Assembly: GCA_934777095.1 (NCBI GenBank) | Contig: CAKVNP010000024.1 | Span: 1-12,103, forward strand | Reading direction: 5' to 3' | Length of the DNA: 12,103 bases | Source: an uncultured Clostridium sp. | GTDB taxonomy: Bacteria; Bacillota; Clostridia; Clostridiales; Clostridiaceae | Shown: positions 1-7,500 of the stretch, in pieces | Layout of the letters: each line of letters opens with the position of its first letter | How positions within the stretch are numbered: the first letter of the stretch is position 1 | Position numbers and translations under genes: made by a program | Notes under the pieces: model-generated | The model's database searches: none | The model's input: the letters and a program-made list of their open reading frames with translations, nothing else | Told to the model about the DNA's origin: nothing

Positions 1-665
1 GATTTAAGTTCTATTTCCCTTAATTCTTCTAATATTACTTCAGCACGTTTTTTTAATACGCCAGCCTTTGCAACAATAATATCCTTATGATTTTCTTCTA
101 AGCTATCATACTCCTTTTCAGTCATTGCTCCTTCCTCACCATTAAGAGGCATAAAAGCAAATCCTCTGCTAGTGGCCTTGACTTCAAATCCTTCATCTTT
201 AGCCATACTAATAAGCTCATTTAAATAATCATTCCTTTTATTTTCTACTTCCTCTACAAGAAAGTCTTTTTCTTCATTAGTAGAATCACTATAAAAATCA
301 TCTATTACTTCTAAATATGAACTTTTAATATTACTTACTGTCTCCTTAAGCTTTTTGCCTCTTCCATTAGCTACAAATATAGCTTCCGGCTTATTTTCAT
401 CCTCAAGAGTGACATAACATATATCCTTTGGAGAATCTAAATTCTTATATTCTTCTTCAATAAAACTCATCAGGCTTTTTATATTGTCATTAGAAAAAGT
501 ATCAATTAAATATAAGTTATACCCTTCCTTTTTTATGCTTAGTGCTCTTTTAATTTTTTTATAAGCATCCTCCCATTCAGGTATTCCCCTGGTCTTTTCT
601 ATATTTATATCTTCAGGCTTAGGTAATTCAAACTTTATTTCATTTGGAGTGATTTTTTCCCTCAT
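1..665 (-). CDS. Lon-like (AAA_32 family) protease homologue, N-terminal part, cut by window edge
   Basis: An open frame of 221 codons runs from an ATG at 665 off the left edge. The translation fits the N-terminal domain of Lon-like proteases of the LonB/AAA_32 type (COG1067). IPEWEDAYKKIKRALSIKKE (residues 28-47) followed by GYNLYL matches the family's 'GQERA...lkikkkGYNlfv' segment. CYVTLEDENKPEAIF and NGRGKK (about 83-104) match 'YVyNFkDpdkPkaLkLPaGkGke', and a charged helical stretch from about 105 follows, as in relatives. Full-length relatives carry a C-terminal Ser-Lys Lon protease domain, which lies outside this window. The segment where the Walker A loop should be reads DTFSNDNIKS (55-64) and has no glycines, so ATP binding is doubtful. 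The ATG has only a weak AAGAG upstream; a better ribosome binding site lies further up (see 709-717), so translation may begin about 12 codons earlier. Family call from remembered motifs; function inferred. Confidence 0.72.
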   Translation of the reverse strand, partial: MREKITPNEIKFELPKPEDINIEKTRGIPEWEDAYKKIKRALSIKKEGYNLYLIDTFSNDNIKSLMSFIEEEYKNLDSPKDICYVTLEDENKPEAIFVANGRGKKLKETVSNIKSSYLEVIDDFYSDSTNEEKDFLVEEVENKRNDYLNELISMAKDEGFEVKATSRGFAFMPLNGEEGAMTEKEYDSLEENHKDIIVAKAGVLKKRAEVILEELREIELK

Positions 666-708
666 AATACTCTTATATAAGGCTAAAAATATATTATTTA
701 AAGCCGTA

Positions 709-717
709 CCCCCTTTT
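709..717 (-). promoter_or_regulatory. Strong ribosome binding site facing a TTA codon, upstream of the Lon-like gene
   Basis: On the minus strand AAAAGGGGG is followed, seven bases later, by a TTA codon (701-699) in frame with the Lon-like ORF. The intervening codons read LNNIFLALYKSI and run without a stop into the ATG at 665. Several other genes in the window use the same G-run type of site at the same distance. The simplest reading is that the native start was here and is now a TTA, by mutation or sequencing error. No ATG, GTG or TTG lies between the site and 665 in this frame. Confidence 0.5.
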
Positions 718-787
718 AACTAGAACTCTATATTATATTAATATTCTAGTATATTAATTTTAGGTAATGTTTTTTATAATTCTATAC

Positions 788-819
788 GAAAAAGAATGAT
801 TTATTTCTAAATCATTCTT
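788..819 (-). terminator. Intrinsic terminator after dinB
   Basis: A perfect 12-bp stem (arms 792-803 and 808-819, four-base loop) begins about 30 bases beyond the dinB stop codon. On the minus strand it is followed by a short T run (TTTTT C, counting two stem bases). The stem is A/T-rich with few G-C pairs and the T run is short, so strength is moderate. It separates the dinB unit from the Lon-like gene. Confidence 0.65.
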
Positions 820-850
820 CTTTAATGTTTATATTTATCTATTTTTTACG

Positions 851-1897
851 TTAAAATAAAGTCAGCTGTTCTACACTGTCCTCTTTTATTCCTGACAGCG
901 ATACCCCTATTAAGCGTACCTTTTCTTCTATTTCCTTTTCTTCTAATATTTCTACTGCAACACTATAAATAACCTCTAGGTCATTGGTATAATAATTTAT
1001 CGTTCTGCTTCTAGTATGGTTTTCAAAATCCTCTGTTTTATATTTGACAGTTATTGTCTTGATAAAAATTCTGCCATACTGAAGATTCCTAGTGAGCTCC
1101 TCACAAAATCCACGAATATATAATTTGAGCTCTTCCAGATCATTGGTATTAGACTTTAGAGTAGTTTCCCTTCCATATGATTTTCTATCACGATGAATTT
1201 CAACAGTTCTATTATCTATACCTCTAATTCTATTATAAATATCAAGGCCATTTTTCCCTAAGTATTCAAGGAAAAATGATTTATCCAGCTGATATAAATC
1301 TTCAATCTTAAATAACCCCATATTATTAAGCTTTAAAACCGATTTCTGCCCTAAACCATATATTTTTGAGATAGGCAGGGGATTTAATATTTCTGGTATC
1401 ATTTCCTTTGTAATTATTTTTATCCCATTAGGCTTATTCCAGTCAGAAGCAAGCTTTGCTAGAAATTTATTATATGAAATTCCAATAGATAAGGTAAGAC
1501 CCACTTCTTTTCTTACCCGATTCTTAATATATGCAGCAGCTTCCATCCCGTCCTTAAATCTAGTATCGGTAATATCTAAATATGCCTCATCTATTGATAA
1601 GGGCTCTACTAAAGGAGTAACTTCTTTAAATACTTCAAATATTTTATTAGATATCTCCTTATATCTCCAATACCTGACTTTTAAGTATATTCCATTAGGA
1701 CATAACCTCTGTGCGATAAATATAGGCATGGCTGATTTTACGCCATATCTCCTTGCTTCATATGAGCAAGTTGAAACAACACCTCTCTCACCAATACCTC
1801 CCACTATTACAGGCTTTCCTTTTAATTTGGGATTATCTGCCTGTTCAACAGACGCAAAAAAAGCATCCATATCTACATGTAAAATAGTTCTTGTCAT
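851..1897 (-). CDS. dinB: DNA polymerase IV (Y-family, DinB)
   Basis: Error-prone translesion DNA polymerase of 348 residues, the normal length for the family. Catalytic metal ligands are visible: D9 in HVDMDAFFASVE, and D103-E104 in LSIDEAYLD. F14 is at the steric-gate position that excludes ribonucleotides. Palm and finger motifs (GVVSTCSYEARRYGVKSAMP) are intact. The thumb helix-hairpin-helix region (about 165-230: LPISKIYGLGQKSVLKLNNMG) and the little-finger domain (about 240-340) follow. The protein ends in EQLTLF, a textbook sliding-clamp (DnaN) binding peptide. The AGGAGG ribosome binding site overlaps the TAG stop of the upstream DUF4003-like gene (8-nt gap), so the two are very likely co-transcribed and translationally coupled. 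No LexA-type SOS box (GAAC-N4-GTTC) is visible in front of the unit, so damage induction is not evident. Confidence 0.97.
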   Translation of the reverse strand: MTRTILHVDMDAFFASVEQADNPKLKGKPVIVGGIGERGVVSTCSYEARRYGVKSAMPIFIAQRLCPNGIYLKVRYWRYKEISNKIFEVFKEVTPLVEPLSIDEAYLDITDTRFKDGMEAAAYIKNRVRKEVGLTLSIGISYNKFLAKLASDWNKPNGIKIITKEMIPEILNPLPISKIYGLGQKSVLKLNNMGLFKIEDLYQLDKSFFLEYLGKNGLDIYNRIRGIDNRTVEIHRDRKSYGRETTLKSNTNDLEELKLYIRGFCEELTRNLQYGRIFIKTITVKYKTEDFENHTRSRTINYYTNDLEVIYSVAVEILEEKEIEEKVRLIGVSLSGIKEDSVEQLTLF

Positions 1898-1905
1898 TAA
1901 GCCTC

Positions 1906-2859
1906 CTAGTTTAGTGCTTCTGCAAATATACCTTTATTCTTGCTATTAATAAATGAAATTATACCATGAGCTAATAATTCATCAATATATCGTCTTTTAT
2001 CAGTTATGGTACAAAATGAAACTATTACAATTGCAATTACAGTTCTAAAGCCTTTATCTAAATAAAATTCATATTCAGATTCTTCATCACATAATAATTC
2101 AATTACACCTTCAACTAAATCTGCTGTTCTTCTTGGATTTGTATTAGATAATATACCAATCAGCGGTAGGAATTGATTTGCTAGTTTTATATCTCTTTTC
2201 TGAAGCTGCAGGATAAATTCCATATTTCTATACATCTGCCCTGATGAACCATTTAATATTATTGCATTAGCAAGTCCTTGTACACCATTTTTAGATCTTA
2301 TATTAAAATCAGCTACATGGTCATATACGTTTTCAATAAAATCATCTACAATTTCCACATCTATATTGTTAATTGTCCACAAAACGCACAATAAATAATC
2401 ATCATCATTGGTGATGTTTTCATGCTTTTCTTTCAATAAAGAATATGATTCCTTCATTTTATATATTATTTGATCTATATCTTTTCCACGTCCATATTTT
2501 CCAATAACATAAGCTGATAAAACCGAATGATTACCAGGCATAAATCCGCTTTCTTCTAATTTTTCCATGGCATAATACATATTGTTAATTATTTCTTCTT
2601 CTTCATCTCTATTAGCAGTAGCAATTAAAACAGAAACTATATATAATATATCTCCTCTAAAAGGTGACATTCTTGGTGTTGTCGCCTTTATTTTCTTTCT
2701 AATATCTTTAATCCTAGTTACATCTATCTCTTTCTCATAATGTGAAAAAACTAATGATGCGAAATGATTTAATATATCTCCATCATTTCTCAATTCAGCT
2801 TTTGCTATTCTATAATTGTCCACCGTTTTCTCAATTCTATCAACAAGAAATTTCTCCAC
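1906..2859 (-). CDS. DUF4003-like protein of unknown function
   Basis: A 317-residue protein with no signal peptide or membrane segment. It appears mostly alpha-helical, with repeated amphipathic helices that resemble a helical-repeat fold. Length and overall pattern recall DUF4003 proteins of Bacillota: an N-terminal 'RIEKTVDNYRIAKAEL' helix, then 'LASLVF'-like and 'MSPFRGDILYIVSVLIATA' segments, and 'GFMPGNHSVLSAYVIG' near residues 110-125. I recognise the family only by resemblance and know of no established function. The start is GTG at 2859, preceded by GGGGAGAGGG five bases away; no better ATG is nearby. It is the first gene of a two-gene unit with dinB, its stop overlapping the dinB ribosome binding site. 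A good promoter lies upstream at 2908-2936. The pairing with a translesion polymerase does not by itself give it a DNA-repair role. Gene confidence is high, family confidence moderate. Confidence 0.85.
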   Translation of the reverse strand: MEKFLVDRIEKTVDNYRIAKAELRNDGDILNHFASLVFSHYEKEIDVTRIKDIRKKIKATTPRMSPFRGDILYIVSVLIATANRDEEEEIINNMYYAMEKLEESGFMPGNHSVLSAYVIGKYGRGKDIDQIIYKMKESYSLLKEKHENITNDDDYLLCVLWTINNIDVEIVDDFIENVYDHVADFNIRSKNGVQGLANAIILNGSSGQMYRNMEFILQLQKRDIKLANQFLPLIGILSNTNPRRTADLVEGVIELLCDEESEYEFYLDKGFRTVIAIVIVSFCTITDKRRYIDELLAHGIISFINSKNKGIFAEALN

Positions 2860-2883
2860 TTTTTCCCTCTCCCCAGCAATTAA

Positions 2884-2907
2884 TAGAATATCTAATCTGA
2901 TATTCCA
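2884..2907 (-). repeat. Inverted repeat over the predicted start of transcription of the DUF4003-dinB unit
   Basis: Arms GAATATC and GATATTC are perfect complements separated by six bases (AGATTA). A G-U pair and a T-A pair can extend the stem to nine. The repeat starts directly after the predicted -10 box and would cover the transcription start. This is the usual place for a repressor operator; alternatively it folds as a hairpin at the 5' end of the mRNA. No known regulator site is recognised. Confidence 0.45.
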
Positions 2908-2936
2908 ATATTAATTATACTACGACTTTGTGTCAA
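2908..2936 (-). promoter_or_regulatory. Sigma-A type promoter for the DUF4003-dinB unit
   Basis: A perfect -35 box TTGACA (2936-2931) and a -10 box TAATAT (2913-2908, 4/6 matches) are separated by 17 bases. Predicted transcription start is near 2901, giving a leader of about 40 bases. A TATAAT also occurs within the spacer, but at 11 bases from TTGACA it is too close to pair with it. Confidence 0.6.
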
Positions 2937-2984
2937 TATTATATCAAAAGAATTATTTTTATCTTAATATATTATTATAAATTT

Positions 2985-3016
2985 GAAAAAAAGAAGGAAC
3001 TCCTTATCGGAGTTCC
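2985..3016 (-). terminator. Strong intrinsic terminator at the end of the glt cluster
   Basis: The stem GGAACTCC/GGAGTTCC (arms 2996-3003 and 3009-3016) is a perfect 8-bp G/C-containing stem with a five-base loop. On the minus strand it is followed by TTC and a run of seven T residues. It lies about 30 bases past the gltD stop and ends the nitrogen-assimilation transcript. Confidence 0.92.
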
Positions 3017-3045
3017 CATTTAATTCCTTAACTATTTTTTGTTTT

Positions 3046-4524
3046 CTACTTTAAATCCTTCATTAGGTAATCATCTACTGCTAAAGCCACATTTCTTCCT
3101 TCTGCAATACCCCAGACTACCAGTGATGGCCCTCTTTTAGCATCACCTGCCGCAAAAATCTTTTCCCTAGATGTCATAAAGTTCTGATTGTCTGTTTTAA
3201 TATTACCTCGCAGATCTTTCTCTACCTTTAAATCATTTATCACATAATCATCTACGCCAACAAAGCCCATAGCAATTAACACTAAATCTGCTTCATATAT
3301 TTTTTCTGTCCCTGGAATTTCTTCCGGAATTAATCTCCCCTCTGAATTCTTCCTCCATTGTACTTTTACTGTTACTGCCCCCTTTACAGCACCTTTTCCA
3401 TCATCAATAAATTCTTTTACCGTAGTACAATACTCTCTTGGATCTTTGTTAAATTTATAGATACATTCCTCCTGGCCATAATCTACTTTTAAAATTCTTG
3501 CATATTGAGGCCATGGATTATTTAAAGCTCTATTTTTTACAGGCTCATTCATTATTTCAAATTGGGTAACATCTGTGCATCCCTGCCTAATAGCCGTTCC
3601 TACACAATCTGTACCTGTATCTCCACCACCAATAATTATTACTTTTTTTCCTGCTGCTAAAATATCCTTTCCCTTATTAAAATTAGAACCAGTTATTCTT
3701 TTTGTATTATTAGTTAAATACTCTACAGCAAAATGGATGTTAGCTAAATTTCTTCCTGGAACTTTTAAATCTCTTGGTTTTGATGCTCCAACGGTAACTA
3801 TTACCGCATCATTTTCTTTTGCTAGCTTATCAAAACTAATATCTTTCCCTACATTGACACAGGTATTAAAAATTATCCCCTCTTCTTGAAGCAAATTAAT
3901 TCTTCTATCAATAATTTTCTTTTCAAGCTTCATATTTGGTATGCCATACCTTAATAATCCGCCTGCCTTATCTTCCCTTTCATATACTGTTACAGTGTGA
4001 CCTAATTTATTTAAGATATCTGCAGAGGCAAGTCCTGATGGACCTGACCCTACAATAGCTACTTTCTTTCCTGTACGTACCATTGGCAGATTAGCTTTAA
4101 TTTTCCCTTCAGCAAACCCTTTTTCGATTAAATATTTTTCATTTGCTTTCACTGTTACAGATTTTGAATTCATTCCTACTGTGCATCCATGCTCACAAAG
4201 TGCTGGACATACCCTTGAAGTAAACTCCGGAAAATTACTAGTTTTTAACAATCTCTCTAATGCTTTTTCCCATTTTCCTATATATATCAAGTGATTCCAT
4301 TCAGGAATAAGATTATGCAGCGGACATCCCGTTGCCATACCATTTAAAATTATTCCTGATGTGCAGAATGGAACACCACAGTCCATACATCTTGCTGCTT
4401 GCTTTCTTCGTTCTTCATCTGACATTCCCAAGTCAAATTCATTCCAATGCTTTAATCGTTGTTGTTCATTCTGTCTTGAACATTCTTTTCTCTCATATTC
4501 CATGAAACCTGTTGCTTTTCCCAT
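3046..4524 (-). CDS. gltD: Glutamate synthase small subunit (NADPH-GOGAT beta subunit)
   Basis: A 492-residue cytoplasmic flavoprotein that oxidises NADPH and passes electrons through FAD and Fe-S clusters to the large subunit GltB. The N-terminal Fe-S domain has cysteines C46, C49, C54 and C67 (RCMDCGVPFC...GCP) and C106, C110 and C114 (VCPALCEHGC), the pattern that holds two 4Fe-4S clusters. The FAD-binding Rossmann motif is VAIVGSGPSG (155-164), with the downstream YEREDKAGGLLRYGIP segment. The NADPH-binding motif is VIIIGGGDTGTD (295-306). The C-terminal FAD contact IFAAGDAKRGPSLVV is present. Length is normal and no defect is seen. ATG at 4524 follows the gltB stop by 12 bases with a GGGGGC ribosome binding site, so it is the promoter-distal partner in a gltB-gltD operon. 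A strong terminator follows. Confidence 0.97.
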   Translation of the reverse strand: MGKATGFMEYERKECSRQNEQQRLKHWNEFDLGMSDEERRKQAARCMDCGVPFCTSGIILNGMATGCPLHNLIPEWNHLIYIGKWEKALERLLKTSNFPEFTSRVCPALCEHGCTVGMNSKSVTVKANEKYLIEKGFAEGKIKANLPMVRTGKKVAIVGSGPSGLASADILNKLGHTVTVYEREDKAGGLLRYGIPNMKLEKKIIDRRINLLQEEGIIFNTCVNVGKDISFDKLAKENDAVIVTVGASKPRDLKVPGRNLANIHFAVEYLTNNTKRITGSNFNKGKDILAAGKKVIIIGGGDTGTDCVGTAIRQGCTDVTQFEIMNEPVKNRALNNPWPQYARILKVDYGQEECIYKFNKDPREYCTTVKEFIDDGKGAVKGAVTVKVQWRKNSEGRLIPEEIPGTEKIYEADLVLIAMGFVGVDDYVINDLKVEKDLRGNIKTDNQNFMTSREKIFAAGDAKRGPSLVVWGIAEGRNVALAVDDYLMKDLK

Positions 4525-4536
4525 GATACTGCCCCC

Positions 4537-7500
4537 TTATATCATTGCTCTGCTTTTTGCATAAAAAGCTTCTTTTAATGCTTCCTCTTCTGATATGCCT
4601 GCTGCTTTTTTCATTTTAATAAACTCAATTACAGCTTTATAATCCTTGGAAATCACTTTTTTAAACTTTCCTATATTGCTATTAACATCATTTAGGATAT
4701 ATGCTGCTTTTTTAGAACCAGTATATTCTTTGTGCTTACTTATTATTGTTTTTAAGAATTCAATATCTTCCTTTGAAGATACTGCCTCTACCATGACCAT
4801 TTCTTTATTTACCTTCTCAGCAAAAGTATTATCCTGGTCAAAAACATAAGCTTCACCGCCACTCATTCCTGCAGCAAAATTCACACCAGTACTTCCTAAA
4901 ACAACAACTTTTCCGCCAGTCATATACTCACATCCATGGGCACCACAGCCTTCTACCACTGCAATAGCTCCTGAATTTCTTACAGCAAATCTTTCACCGG
5001 CTATTCCATTAAAAAATACCTGCCCAGCTGTTGCTCCATATAATGCAACATTTCCTATCAAGATATTTTCTGATGCTTCATATTTAGCTTCCTTTGGCGG
5101 ATATGCTATTATCCTACCTCCTGATAGCCCCTTTCCTACATAGTCATTAATATCTCCTTCAACCTCCAAAGTAACTCCTTTAGGTATAAATGAACCAAAG
5201 CTCTGACCGCCTGTGCCCTTACATTTTATCCATACACTGTCCTCATTTATAGATTTATAAGTTCGTGTTATTTCAGAACCTAGTATTGTCCCAAATGTTC
5301 TATCTGTATTTTTTATGTCCATAGTAAGTTTTATCTGCTGCCCTTGCTCTAAAGCTGGCTTAATTTTTTCCAATATTTCATTATCACGGCTTAAAGACAG
5401 CTTATGATCAAACTTTTTATTTCTATTATATTTTGTTTCATTGCTGCTAAAGCATGGCTGCTGATTTAAAATACAAGATAAATCAACCTTTGCTGCCTTC
5501 CAGCTTTTCAAATGTTCCTTCTTCTTAAGCTTGTCTACTCTACCAACCATTTCATCTATAGACCTAAAACCTAATTTAGCCATATATTCTCTTAAATCTT
5601 CAGCAATAAATCTCATAAAATTCATCACATATTCTGGTTTTCCTTTAAACCTCTTTCTCAATTCTTCATTTTGAGTAGCTATTCCCACAGGACATGTATC
5701 TAAATTACATACCCTCATCATTACACAGCCTAGCGTAACTAATGGTGCTGTAGCAAAGCCAAATTCTTCTGCTCCTAATAAAGCTGCAATAGCAACATCT
5801 CTGCCAGTCATTAACTTACCATCTGTTTCTAATCTAACTCTATTTCTTAAATTATTCATCACTAAGGTCTGATGTGTTTCAGCTAACCCTAACTCCCAAG
5901 GCAATCCTGCATTTTGGATAGAAGTTTTAGGTGCTGCACCTGTTCCTCCATCATAACCAGAAACTAATATTACATCTGCCCCTGCTTTGGCAACACCTGC
6001 TGCCACTGTACCTACTCCCCCTTCAGATACCAGCTTTACAGAAACATCTGCATAAATATTTGCATTTTTCAAATCAAATATTAATTGTGCCAAATCTTCA
6101 ATGGAGTAGATATCATGATGAGGTGGCGGTGAGATAAGTCCTACACCGGTAGTAGATTTCCTTGTCTTAGCAATCCATGGATAAACCTTTTCTGCTGGCA
6201 GCTGGCCACCTTCACCTGGTTTTGCTCCCTGGGCAATTTTTATCTGCAGCTCATCAGCATTTACTAAATACTCTGAAGTTACACCAAATCTTCCTGAAGC
6301 AATCTGCTTAATAGCTGATCTTTTAGAATCACCATTAGGAAGTTTAAGCCATCTTTCAGCATCTTCTCCGCCTTCACCTGTGTTAGACTTTCCTCCTAGC
6401 CTGTTCATTGCAATAGCTAATGTTTCATGGGCCTCTTTAGATATTGAGCCATATGACATAGCTCCAGTCTTAAATCTTTTTACGATGGAATTAACTGATT
6501 CTACTTCTTCTATTGGCAGAGGCTTTTCTACATAATTGAAATCCATTAATCCTCTTAAAGTAATTCCTTCTTCTTGTTTATTAATAAGCTCTGTATATTC
6601 TTTAAATAATTTATAATCACCAGTACGTGCAGCTAGCTGTAATTTATGAATTGTTTCTGGATTGTAAAGATGTTTTTCGCCAGCCATCCTTAACTTATCC
6701 CTACCAAAATTATCTATAGCAAAATTCAGCCTGCTAAACCTCTGATTAAAAGCCTTATCATGATGAACAAGTACTTCCTTTTGAATATCTTCCACATCTA
6801 AACCACCAATTCTGCTGATTGTATTTGGAAAATATTTATTAATCATTTTTTCGCTTAAACCTACAGCTTCAAAAATCTGAGCTCCTTGATATGACCTTAT
6901 TGTTGAAATTCCCATTTTAGATAGTATTTTAGTTATTCCTTTATTAACAGCCTTATCATAATTATTAATAGCCTGCTCATAATCTACAGTTACTATTCCT
7001 TCATCAACTAATTCATTTATTGTTTCATATGCCAGATAAGCATTTACTGCTGTTGCTCCAAATCCTAAAAGTGTAGCAAAATGATGTACTTCTCTTGGCT
7101 CACCAGTTTCTAAAATTAAATCCGCTTTGCTCCTTACACCGCTTCTGATTAAATAATTATTAACTGCTGATACTACTAACAATGAAGGAATTGGTGCTGC
7201 TTCCTGAGAAATATTCCTATCTGATAAAATTATTATATTAGTTCCTTCTAGAGTAGCTTTCAGTGCTTTTCCGCAAATGCGGTCCAATGCTTTTTCTAAT
7301 GCATCGCCGCCTTCATTTATCTTAAATACTGAATCGATAATTTCTACTTTATAACCATTATTATTTAGTGATTTAATTTTACATAAATCCTTATTATTTA
7401 TTATTGGATTGATTATTTCCACTTGTCTGCAATTTACTGGACTATCTTCAAGAATATTGCCTTTTGCCCCTAAATACACATTAGTAGAAGTCATTAATTC

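Noticed and set aside
2860..2945. LexA (SOS) box controlling dinB
   Set aside because: No GAAC-N4-GTTC-like sequence is present; the inverted repeat there (GAATATC/GATATTC) does not fit.
5931..6137. Plus-strand open frames inside gltB, gltD, dinB and glnA, and a minus-strand frame at 11675-11908
   Set aside because: They lie opposite strongly conserved coding sequence, have low-complexity translations and no ribosome binding sites; shadows of real genes.
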